From a virus: a stretch of DNA of 23,328 nt. The translations under genes and the position numbers were made by a program. Under the pieces are notes generated by a model. It was not told where the DNA came from. It ran no database searches and saw only the letters and a program-made list of their open reading frames with translations. Location: the IMG/VR virus record IMGVR_UViG_3300025110_000137, positions 1 through 23,328 of that record; one strand, given 5' to 3'. Within the stretch, counting starts at the first letter, position 1. Each line of letters begins with the position of its first letter. Below are positions 8,541-16,702 of this stretch, piece after piece.

Positions 8541-9413
8541 TTAACGAGCATTTCCAGATACATCGTAATCAAAACGTCCTGAACGGATAGCTTCCATTAT
8601 AGCATCTGCGTTTCGCTCATACTCTTGTGCCGTCATTTTAGACACTTGAGATTCCTTAAAGCCACCACTACTTCTGTCAGTTTCTGGAGTATTACGTGTC
8701 TGTTTACTATTTACAGAACGTGCAGCTTCTTTATTGGTTGATGACTTTTTAGGTGTGATGTTTTTATCTATCTTGTAAAGGTCTATTGCCCTTGCTGCAG
8801 ATCTAGCATCTTCATCATTTTCATATAGAGCTTCTTGAACCCACTTAGGTTGTTCTGTTGCCCAGTTATGAAAGTCATCACTGTCTCTTATTTCACCAAA
8901 GTCAGGGTGGAGTTTCATTAACTCTACTTCTGCTTTTTCTTTATTAGCAGTCTCACGCATTGCATCTATTTCTTTTACACGATCTTCTAAATCTTTAGAC
9001 TGTTCTCGTGCTTTTTTAATTGCAATGGTTTCTACGATTGCTGCTACATCAGGATATTGCTCTGCCCATGCATCTATATCGTCATCTGACTTTGGTAATT
9101 TAATTTCTTGTTTAGTGCTTTTATCAAGTTGTTTACGAAGGTCATTAATTTGTTTTTCTAAGGATGTTTTTGTTTCTTGAGAATGTCTACGTAGGTCTCC
9201 ATATCGTTTCTTAAATGTTTTTTCTTCTGCACTATCTGGTTCAGCTTCTTCGGCTTCTACCTTTTCTTCTTCACCCTCACCTTTATTTTCTTTTATAAGG
9301 GCTTCTAGTTCTTCCTCTTCAGCTTTACGCTTTTCATCATTTGAGTATTTACGTGTTGCAAATGCAACTTTAACTTCTGCTTTTGGCTCTTCAGCCATTA
9401 CTGTTTCGTTCAT
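8541..9413 (-). CDS. Capsid scaffolding protein
   Basis: A 290-residue, highly charged protein just before the major capsid gene. Residues 20-70 are Glu/Lys-rich and disordered-looking. The segment FKKRYGDLRRHSQE, followed by a coiled coil (KTSLEKQINDLRKQLDKS) and a helix with a DDIDAWAEQYPDVAAIVETI pattern, is characteristic of marine podophage scaffolds. The C-terminus (MTAQEYERNADAIMEAIRSG, then YDVSG) is amphipathic and would bind the coat protein. An AGGAAATAAC ribosome site supports the first ATG over the one five codons later. A 69-base gap separates it from the preceding gene. Confidence 0.88.
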   Translation of the reverse strand: MNETVMAEEPKAEVKVAFATRKYSNDEKRKAEEEELEALIKENKGEGEEEKVEAEEAEPDSAEEKTFKKRYGDLRRHSQETKTSLEKQINDLRKQLDKSTKQEIKLPKSDDDIDAWAEQYPDVAAIVETIAIKKAREQSKDLEDRVKEIDAMRETANKEKAEVELMKLHPDFGEIRDSDDFHNWATEQPKWVQEALYENDEDARSAARAIDLYKIDKNITPKKSSTNKEAARSVNSKQTRNTPETDRSSGGFKESQVSKMTAQEYERNADAIMEAIRSGRFDYDVSGNAR

Positions 9414-9482
9414 GTTATTTCCTAACTGGGGCCACCGTAGCCTATGTTGGTAGGGGGATGAGTAGCCAGCAAATAAGCTAGT

Positions 9483-9704
9483 TTATCGTGTAGCTAAACC
9501 ACGTTTTCTAGGCATTGCAGTTGGTGCAGGTCTTGATGCTATCATCATTCCTACATCTTCCATCTCTGGACCTAGTAATTTTTCTAAAACCATAGATTCT
9601 GCAGTACCATTTAAACCACGCAATGTGGCTTTCTCTTCATCTTGTAAGCCATCATATCGTGACATTAAAGTTGATTTATATTCTTGAAGTGTATCTTCTT
9701 CCAT
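9483..9704 (-). CDS. Small acidic protein upstream of scaffold
   Basis: A 73-residue protein of unknown function. The N-terminus is acidic and helical (MEEDTLQEYKSTLMSRYDGL, then DEEKATLRGL), and the C-terminus is Arg/Pro-rich (APTAMPRKRG). The chosen ATG has a GGAG ribosome site six bases upstream. That GGAG is part of the final Gly-Glu codons of the 1569-residue gene, and the stop of that gene lies just before this ATG. An upstream in-frame TTG at 9716 has no such support. Its place between the giant structural protein and the scaffold suggests a head-assembly role, but that is only context. Confidence 0.6.
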   Translation of the reverse strand: MEEDTLQEYKSTLMSRYDGLQDEEKATLRGLNGTAESMVLEKLLGPEMEDVGMMIASRPAPTAMPRKRGLATR

Positions 9705-9705
9705 G

Positions 9706-12700
9706 TTATTCTCCAAATGCCATTTTAATTTTACCTACTCCATAACAGAGTGGCTCAAATATAGAACGATATATACGACCTAAAGTGTTTCGTTTAGTAC
9801 CCTTTAACTCTGCACGTAAATCTGCAGTACGTCTTCGTGTACCATGTTCTAATATTTTACGGATAAATTTGTTATTCTTAGTATATGCTAAATGTACTAA
9901 CGGAAGGAACAATGTATGATAACCTACTTCGTGTGCTTTTGTCAAGTGTTTATTTGAATAGTTTAACCAAATTGCCTGACGATAAGAACCAAATCCATAA
10001 GAAGCATTCATAGCTGTACAAATAATTTTTGAATCTTCTTTTTCGTCACTATTATCTTGCTCACTTTTTGTACCATGTCCACTTGTAACACCTTTACCTT
10101 TTGAGTATTTTACAGGTTCACCTTTAGCATCTGTTTTATTAGACCAATTACCGTTTTTAAATTCTACTTCTACTTTATTACCAAACGTGCTACGAGTATA
10201 TGCTTTACCTGATGAGTCTTTGTACACTGTTTTGCCATCTGCTTTTGCAGCTTTGTTACTATCAGCAGATTTTCTAACAACACCAGCAAGACCATCTACA
10301 CCAGAAATTTTACCTATTACATTTTTTTCTGCATCAGTTCCTGTGTATCCTGTTTGTATATTGTCTCTATCATCTGCTGCAATAGCAGAGTCTGCAGGAA
10401 CTTCTCTTCCTGATGATAGTATGTATACTGGTGGGGCTTTACCTGTAGCTGCTGCAAATTTAATATCATTGTTAAGTTGCGCTCTACCAAAACTGTCTCC
10501 AGTATTATTACCTACTGAAATATCGTATACTCTATCTCCACCATATGTTTTATTGCCTCTAGCCGTTAAAGGAACTCCAGATACTAGATTTCCTTTATCA
10601 CGGGCATCTCTGTAGTCTACTGTTGTAGGTCTTGCAGCTACGGCTGGTGCAGATGGTGCAGATAAACCTGACGCTAGTGGTTCATTTATACGTCCCATTT
10701 GATCTGCAGTTTTACTCGTAGTTCCTATAACGTCTGCACCACGAAGTGGTATACTAGATGGATCAAGTTTAGGTGTAGTCATTTGTCCGAAAGTGCTTTC
10801 TCTACGTCTTTGTTGGTCTTGAATAGCTGCGCCCATACCAGCATCATCTGCAGGAGTAGGTATTAATTTGTTTGTAGTCGGTAATGATCCAACAAACTCA
10901 CCTGCTGCAGATGGTGCAGAAACATCTGTTTGAGATGGAAAAGGTGTTCGTGTTGAGGGAATTTGACTTGGTCCTCTTGGATCTCTGTAAGTAGCCGCAT
11001 CTCTTAGTTCTTCAGGATCGTCATACTCTAAAATAGGGTCTGTATCTCCAAACGAAGGAACATCTCTAACACCACTATCTGTTCTTCGTAACGCTGAAAA
11101 TTCTTCTTGTCCAACAGATGGAACACGAGTACCTGTTCCATAAAGGTTGCTGCTAGTATAATCTGCTGCTGGATACAGTTTAACATCAGGCCCATAAATA
11201 GAAGCTGCAGCGTCCGTTACTATTTCATCACGACTACCACCAGAAACAGGAGGAAAAATATCTCTTCTATAAACATTCTGTCTGCCACTAGTACCAGCCA
11301 CATTAGCTCCCATTTTTGTACCTACAGGTTGTGTTCCAATTATTGGAAAAGGTGTAGTTGAAGGTGGAATTTGACTTGGTCCTCTTGGGTCTGCTGTTGG
11401 AATAAGATTCATTTGATTACCAGCATCTAAAAAACCTTGAACATCTCTTGCTGGCGTAATTGGCATTAAGTTAGATAAACCAACCTGTTGTTGGTTAGAT
11501 AAATTTGTCATATTTACTTGTGACTGGGAAGCACTTGGTAAAGATTCACGAGCATCTTGTAATTTTTTATTATAGGCTATTGATTCTGCTGCAGTCATGT
11601 CAGCTAAACCACTTTCTTCGCCTACTCTTTGCTGATCTGCTGTGCTAAATCTTGGGTCTCTCATACGATATCTACTAGGATCTTCGTTTAACATTCTTAT
11701 TGTTTGGCCTTGAATACCTTCTCTTGCTTGAGCAAGTCCTACGTCACTTCCTTTAACATCGTCTCTAAAAGCAGTATCTACATACAGGTTAGCTCTATTT
11801 GCATCTTTTTGGCTCATTCCACCACCACCACCTGCAGGTGTTACATCTACTTGTGGTAAAGAATCTACAAACTCATTTGCAGGTGCTACAGCCTGTGCGT
11901 CAGTTCCTTGTGACTGCTCTAACTGTCTATAAAAATTTGTTGGTCCTCTACCTTGTACATCATTAATACGACTCATTCTATCAAACTCAGGTTGTCGTCT
12001 TCTTCTATCTGCTATATAATCTGTAACTCTAGAATCTAATCCATCTGGACCTCTAGTTATTTGTCCTTTGTTTGCTGTAAAGTCTGCCTGTAAACTATTA
12101 GGATTCGCACCACCACTTAAGGCATTTAATACGTTTTGTACAAGTGGTTTATCTTTTAAGTTAATACCTAAAAACTCACTCAAAGCATCTACACCTTTAT
12201 TAGCATACTTTACAAGATTTCCTGCAATTCCATATCCATAATTATCTTTTAATGCCGCTATATCTGCTCTAACTTGTGCAGCATTTGCAGGATCTATTAA
12301 ACCATTTTCTAATCTTCTTTCTAATTCTGCTGTTAATTTATTTGCACTAATAGATTTTCCAGATTCATACAATGCAGATACGGCTGGACCACCAACTAAA
12401 AAAGCAATACCACTTGCTGCTTTTGCAGATATACTGTTTTGTCTTTTTGTTTCTTCTGCTAATTGAGCATTTGTTGCGGTACTCATATCTAACTGATAAC
12501 TACCATCGTAACGATTTCCAAACCTGTCTCTAGCACCTTCCTCTTCTTGTGGCAGCGGTGGACTTGCTTCTACAACTTCTTGTACTGGGCTAATAGGTTC
12601 ACCTGTTATAGGTGTATATTCTGAGTACCCTTCAGGAATAGGGTATATTGGTTTACCCCCAATAAATGCAACTAAAATATTTTTACCATCTGCATTTCTA

Positions 12701-14415
12701 TATTCTTTAAAAGAAATATTTGCATCACCCATTACTTTTTTAAAGTCTATTGGTTGTGAAATTGGAGGAGTATATGTAGGTCCAAGTTGTCTAACACTTG
12801 CAGATGGGTCACCACCATTAGCCATAGTTACATAACCACCTTCAGCCATTTCAACTTCTTTACCATCTTCCGCAACAACAATTAAATCTGCCATACTAAA
12901 AGGCATTTCTTCTGGTAATGTAGCTTCATCTGAGTTTCCCATTTGACCCATAGCTTCCATTTTACGTAATCCCATTTTGGCTTCATCTCGTAGTGCCATC
13001 ATTTTATCTAACCCATGATAGCGTACAACGTCTGCTGGCATAACAAATTCACCCTCACTAAGTTTAGCAGGGATGTCATCTCTTACTTCTTCACGAGTGC
13101 TTCCTACAGGAACTTCATTACCTGATTCTGCATCTATCATGCCGCCTTCTTGATTAAGACCACCTTCTTCAAAAAGTTTCATTTGTTTATTCATTGTAAC
13201 TGCTCCACCTTTATTCATTCTATATCGTACTTCACTAGGAAGTATTGTTCCATCTGTTGCATTAAGAGGTTTTGGTGCATCCGCTTTTTTTATATAAGTA
13301 ACACCTTTTGCAAAAACTCTATCTCCTACAACAGTAGCAACATCTGCGCCTTTAACTGCTTGTCCTGTTGACATATCAACAAATAAATGTCCACTTGCTG
13401 GATTAAAACCAATTTCTACTACTGTATCATCAATTTCTTCTAGTACATTTCTTGTGCTATTATAATTACCATCTACAGACATAGCAGGAAATTTACTTTT
13501 TGCTTCTGGAACATCTAATTTTTTAATGTTAGCAGCAATACCTTGCCTACCTTTTTGGCTTACATTAAATGTAACATTTTCTACTGTCGCAAAACCCTTG
13601 TAAGAAAGTGCTTTACCATTATAATTATTTTTATGTAATGTTTGTAATTTATCTAAGCCTTTAGGCATATCAGGTATAGTAGAGTTTAAATTTAATCTAA
13701 CACCTACTTTAGTTCCTTCTGTTAATGGTGCGTTAATTAATTTATTAGCCTCTTTACTACCTGCTGTAGCTTTGTTAACTTTCTTTAGTATCTGTTTTGT
13801 ATTTAGCGGAGTATAATTTTTTAACAATTTTCCTGACTGAAATAGTTCACTAGACCCAATTTCAAGAGGTTTTACATTACGAAACTTTTTAGTAGCAGTA
13901 CGTAATGCTTTACCAGCTAAGTCACCAACGACAGGAACTACACCTAATGCTCCTGCTGCAGTTTCAATACCTGCTCCTAAATAGTCTTTTTCTCTAAAAG
14001 CATCAGAAGCTCGTTTAATTGCTGCAGTTTCTCCTGCAATAGGTAGGGATTCTGCAGCTAACTCTCCATAGTCTAGTTTTTTTAGAAAGTCTGCTGTTTT
14101 TCCCATTAATCCTTTTGTGGGAGTTCCACCTTTATTAAGTTCTATTTCAGAAAAATATTGTATAAACTCTTTTTTAGTAGGGTTTTTATCTTCAAGAAAT
14201 TTGCTAATACGTTTTGAAGTTTCTCTACCTGCTAAAGGTTCTTCTGCGGTTTTATATTTAAATAATAAATCTTCAACTTCAAACATTGGCATTTCTTTAC
14301 CATCTTTGAATTTTATTACATAGTGTTCTTTTCCGTCATATTCTTTAGAATTTATTTCATATTTTTTTCCAAAAACATTTTCTTTATTAGTATATTTATT
14401 TTCTTTGTCAGCCAT
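9706..14415 (-). CDS. Giant modular virion-associated protein, possibly ejected
   Basis: A 1569-residue protein with no single recognised fold. Residues 1-110 are charged. Residues 115-170 hold Gly/Ala-rich hydrophobic stretches (GIETAAGALGVVPVVGDLAG). Residues about 320-385 contain IGFNPASGHLFVDMSTGQAV and RVFAKGVTYIKK, reminiscent of a module of phage polyvalent proteins. Residues 400-540 have LFEEGG, REEVRDDIPAKLSEGEF, MPADVVRYHGL and GGYVTMANGG, a segment I recognise from marine phage structural proteins of unknown role. Residues 655-682 are hydrophobic. Residues 800-1330 are Pro/Ser/Arg/Asp-rich and disordered-looking, with a duplicated DPRGPSQIP. Residues about 1461-1569 form a compact C-terminal module (ICTAMNASYGFGSYRQAIW, EHGTRRRTADLR, LGRIYRSIFEPLCY). 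No lysozyme or transglycosylase motif was found. An ejection or internal-core role is inferred from size, modularity and position. Confidence 0.7.
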   Translation of the reverse strand: MADKENKYTNKENVFGKKYEINSKEYDGKEHYVIKFKDGKEMPMFEVEDLLFKYKTAEEPLAGRETSKRISKFLEDKNPTKKEFIQYFSEIELNKGGTPTKGLMGKTADFLKKLDYGELAAESLPIAGETAAIKRASDAFREKDYLGAGIETAAGALGVVPVVGDLAGKALRTATKKFRNVKPLEIGSSELFQSGKLLKNYTPLNTKQILKKVNKATAGSKEANKLINAPLTEGTKVGVRLNLNSTIPDMPKGLDKLQTLHKNNYNGKALSYKGFATVENVTFNVSQKGRQGIAANIKKLDVPEAKSKFPAMSVDGNYNSTRNVLEEIDDTVVEIGFNPASGHLFVDMSTGQAVKGADVATVVGDRVFAKGVTYIKKADAPKPLNATDGTILPSEVRYRMNKGGAVTMNKQMKLFEEGGLNQEGGMIDAESGNEVPVGSTREEVRDDIPAKLSEGEFVMPADVVRYHGLDKMMALRDEAKMGLRKMEAMGQMGNSDEATLPEEMPFSMADLIVVAEDGKEVEMAEGGYVTMANGGDPSASVRQLGPTYTPPISQPIDFKKVMGDANISFKEYRNADGKNILVAFIGGKPIYPIPEGYSEYTPITGEPISPVQEVVEASPPLPQEEEGARDRFGNRYDGSYQLDMSTATNAQLAEETKRQNSISAKAASGIAFLVGGPAVSALYESGKSISANKLTAELERRLENGLIDPANAAQVRADIAALKDNYGYGIAGNLVKYANKGVDALSEFLGINLKDKPLVQNVLNALSGGANPNSLQADFTANKGQITRGPDGLDSRVTDYIADRRRRQPEFDRMSRINDVQGRGPTNFYRQLEQSQGTDAQAVAPANEFVDSLPQVDVTPAGGGGGMSQKDANRANLYVDTAFRDDVKGSDVGLAQAREGIQGQTIRMLNEDPSRYRMRDPRFSTADQQRVGEESGLADMTAAESIAYNKKLQDARESLPSASQSQVNMTNLSNQQQVGLSNLMPITPARDVQGFLDAGNQMNLIPTADPRGPSQIPPSTTPFPIIGTQPVGTKMGANVAGTSGRQNVYRRDIFPPVSGGSRDEIVTDAAASIYGPDVKLYPAADYTSSNLYGTGTRVPSVGQEEFSALRRTDSGVRDVPSFGDTDPILEYDDPEELRDAATYRDPRGPSQIPSTRTPFPSQTDVSAPSAAGEFVGSLPTTNKLIPTPADDAGMGAAIQDQQRRRESTFGQMTTPKLDPSSIPLRGADVIGTTSKTADQMGRINEPLASGLSAPSAPAVAARPTTVDYRDARDKGNLVSGVPLTARGNKTYGGDRVYDISVGNNTGDSFGRAQLNNDIKFAAATGKAPPVYILSSGREVPADSAIAADDRDNIQTGYTGTDAEKNVIGKISGVDGLAGVVRKSADSNKAAKADGKTVYKDSSGKAYTRSTFGNKVEVEFKNGNWSNKTDAKGEPVKYSKGKGVTSGHGTKSEQDNSDEKEDSKIICTAMNASYGFGSYRQAIWLNYSNKHLTKAHEVGYHTLFLPLVHLAYTKNNKFIRKILEHGTRRRTADLRAELKGTKRNTLGRIYRSIFEPLCYGVGKIKMAFGE
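10958..10980 (-). repeat. Exact 23-base repeat, copy 1
   Basis: The same 23 bases recur at 11366-11388 inside the giant gene. Both copies encode part of DPRGPSQIP in the disordered region, and weaker similarity extends on both sides (aaaaggtgt in each). This points to an internal duplication. Confidence 0.85.
11366..11388 (-). repeat. Exact 23-base repeat, copy 2
   Basis: Second copy of the repeat at 10958-10980, in the same reading frame and also encoding DPRGPSQIP followed by a Thr-Pro-Phe-Pro context. Confidence 0.85.
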
Positions 14416-14620
14416 TGGCTATTACACTATCCCTTAGTCTTTGTATATTACGTAACATATGAACAGCACCTTGCGCTCTATGTATTGTAATCATATCGTC
14501 TGTTTGTTCCATCAAACGATGTTGTTGTTTAACAAGCTCTTCTAAATAACTATTGAAGTGGGTCCACTGCTTGGGGTTGTTGACCAGCCCCTTGAGCTTG
14601 CTGAATATTTCCTTGTCCAT
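14408..14620 (-). CDS. Small helical protein overlapping the portal 3' end
   Basis: A 70-residue protein in a different frame from the portal, overlapping its last 71 bases and the first 8 bases of the giant gene. It looks fully helical: KEIFSKLKGLVNNPKQWTHF, then YLEELVKQQHRLMEQTDD and the HRAQGAVHMLRNIQRLRD end. Similar short proteins with an Arg-Ala/Leu-Gln-Gly segment follow the portal gene in marine podophages, which supports it as real. A GTG two codons upstream (14626) is an alternative start, nearer to an AAGGA ribosome site. Function is unknown, but a portal or packaging accessory role fits the position. Confidence 0.7.
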   Translation of the reverse strand: MDKEIFSKLKGLVNNPKQWTHFNSYLEELVKQQHRLMEQTDDMITIHRAQGAVHMLRNIQRLRDSVIANG

Positions 14621-16691
14621 TTCCACTAAATCCTTGTTCCTGTGGTAATGGTACTTGGCCTGTGCCTATTGTACCACCACCTGCACCTGATGGGTCCATT
14701 GGGTTTGCACCTGCTGGTGCTGCACCTTGTTCTGGAGTTGGAGCAGGTTGTTGGAACTGCTTCATTAACTCAGCTTGTATAGCTGCTTCATCCATATTGT
14801 TTGTTACTTTATCAGGGTCAAGGTCAAGAGACTTAGCAATCTCTCTAATAATATATTGAAACTTAGCAAAGGGTGCAAGTGCTGGGCTGGAAGATACCTG
14901 CATAAATTGCATAAGTCTTTGGCTACGTACTTCATTTGCCATTAGGCTTTCTGTACCACGTGCCTTTACTTCTAAGTCACCACGTATAGCTGGATCAAAG
15001 TCAAACTGCATGTTAAATCTAAACAGTCCTTCACCCAGTGGTCGTAGTAAGTAGTCATCTACATTCTTAATTACATTTTTAATACCACCTGCAGCAGCAC
15101 CCATTAACATAGAAATACCTGATGCAGTTCTACCTACACCAGATACACCTGTCTGTCCATGAGCAAATGATGGCATCCCTGTACTTTCATCTGCGAGTAC
15201 ACGTGCCTTATCAAATAGCTGCAAGTTTTCTCCTGCTACATTTGGAAACTTTGTACCAAACACAGCCTGTCCGGGTGCGCCACCCTGTCGTCTAAATACT
15301 TTGCCGGGATATACGGATAAGTCTTGGCCCGGAACTAAGTTTGTTTCATCTACTTCTATAAGTAAGTTACCACTCAGTACTGCATTATCTACAGCCATAC
15401 GCATAAACCCATTCATAAGTGTTTGGGTATCGTCCATGTTTTCTGCAATACCTATACCAAAGAAAGAGTATGGGTTTAGTTCATAGGGCGCAGCCATGTA
15501 AGGAATGGTAGCAGGTTTAAATGGATTAAGTACCATACGCAAAAGTTTACCATTACAAATCCATATATTTGCCTGTAGTTCGTCAACTCCGTCAAGCTCT
15601 TCAGGTATTTCAATACCCTGCTCCACCAACATAGCATAATCACACATACCCCAATACTCAAGGACTTCATAGCGTTCTACTCCATATTCAGGTGCATAGT
15701 CAGATAAATCGTCTTCCCATGATTCTTTTGTATAATTTGTGCCTTGCATAATTGCATCATCAATTACTGAAGCTCTAAAGTAAGGACGTTTCTTTAATCC
15801 AATTAACTGTGAACGAGACATCTTATGACGTTCAATTACATACTGTGCTTCATCTATGTTGTTTGCATCTGGATCTGGATAAAAGTTCCAAACAGATACA
15901 TGAGATACTTGTGGTACAGTCTTAATTCTTGGTGAGTATTCACCTTCTTCATCCCAGTTAGGGTATTCTTTATCTACAGCAAATGGACCTTTCATTATTC
16001 CTGTGCCAAATAATGCCATCTCAAATGCTGTACTACGTAAATGTTTATTAGCACTAGACTCTTCTAGTTGGTCTTGTATTTTCTTTTGCATTGCCTTTGC
16101 AGCAATCATAGCTGGACTAAAAGTTACAGCCGTAGGAGTTTTACCCACACCTGCTCTTACACCCTCAATATCGTCTAATTTATCTCCTAATGGTCCTAAA
16201 CTTTCTGATAATGTTCGTGCTGTAGCTCCTGCAGGTACATCTTTACCATCTCCCATAAATCCATAAGGACTTACAGGTTCATCTAATTCTGAGTTTCTAA
16301 GTTGCTCTGGTTCTTTTGGATCAAAGTGTACATCACCTACAACTCCTTCAGGTAATACTGTTGGTTCTACAGTAAGCGGAAATTTATTACTTGCAAATAA
16401 TACATCTACAATTTGTCCGTAGGCTGCAAGTGTTTTTGTTTTTGTTACTTTGATAAAAACTCTAGACTTTTCTGCTTCAGTAAACTGAACATCAGATCCA
16501 TAGATACCTCTATAGTTACGATAGGATCTTAACCATCTATCTTCATCTTGCTGTCTGTAGTCATCAGCACGTTTATATCTATCCATGACAAAGGGTATAA
16601 TACCACTAATATTAGCATCATCTACTCCTGAGTCTTCAGAGTCTTCTAATACTACTTGTTCGTCATCTGTAAATTCTTGATCTTCTGCCAT
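14550..16691 (-). CDS. Portal protein
   Basis: A 713-residue protein, close in length to P22-type portals and longer than T7-type ones. It forms the dodecameric head vertex for DNA entry and tail joining. Seen in order: an acidic N-terminus; a helix with DRYKRADDYRQQDEDRWLRS and NYRGIYG; the AAYGQIVDVLFASNKFPLTV segment; SHVSVWNFYPDPDANNIDEA, typical of portal wing domains; and NPFKPATIPYMAAPYELNPY with SFFGIGIAENMDD, the clip/stem part. Residues 640-713 are Gln/Pro/Gly-rich and disordered-looking. It follows the large terminase by 11 bases with an AAAGG ribosome site. Its 3' end overlaps the next gene. Confidence 0.88.
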   Translation of the reverse strand: MAEDQEFTDDEQVVLEDSEDSGVDDANISGIIPFVMDRYKRADDYRQQDEDRWLRSYRNYRGIYGSDVQFTEAEKSRVFIKVTKTKTLAAYGQIVDVLFASNKFPLTVEPTVLPEGVVGDVHFDPKEPEQLRNSELDEPVSPYGFMGDGKDVPAGATARTLSESLGPLGDKLDDIEGVRAGVGKTPTAVTFSPAMIAAKAMQKKIQDQLEESSANKHLRSTAFEMALFGTGIMKGPFAVDKEYPNWDEEGEYSPRIKTVPQVSHVSVWNFYPDPDANNIDEAQYVIERHKMSRSQLIGLKKRPYFRASVIDDAIMQGTNYTKESWEDDLSDYAPEYGVERYEVLEYWGMCDYAMLVEQGIEIPEELDGVDELQANIWICNGKLLRMVLNPFKPATIPYMAAPYELNPYSFFGIGIAENMDDTQTLMNGFMRMAVDNAVLSGNLLIEVDETNLVPGQDLSVYPGKVFRRQGGAPGQAVFGTKFPNVAGENLQLFDKARVLADESTGMPSFAHGQTGVSGVGRTASGISMLMGAAAGGIKNVIKNVDDYLLRPLGEGLFRFNMQFDFDPAIRGDLEVKARGTESLMANEVRSQRLMQFMQVSSSPALAPFAKFQYIIREIAKSLDLDPDKVTNNMDEAAIQAELMKQFQQPAPTPEQGAAPAGANPMDPSGAGGGTIGTGQVPLPQEQGFSGNGQGNIQQAQGAGQQPQAVDPLQ

Positions 16692-16702
16692 TTATAATAC
16701 CT

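Noticed and set aside
9705-9716. TTG start extending the small acidic protein by four codons
   Set aside because: The ATG at 9704 has a correctly spaced GGAG, which the TTG lacks.
10187-10615. Plus-strand open frame of 142 codons
   Set aside because: Antisense to the low-complexity part of the giant gene, with no support beyond the absence of stops.
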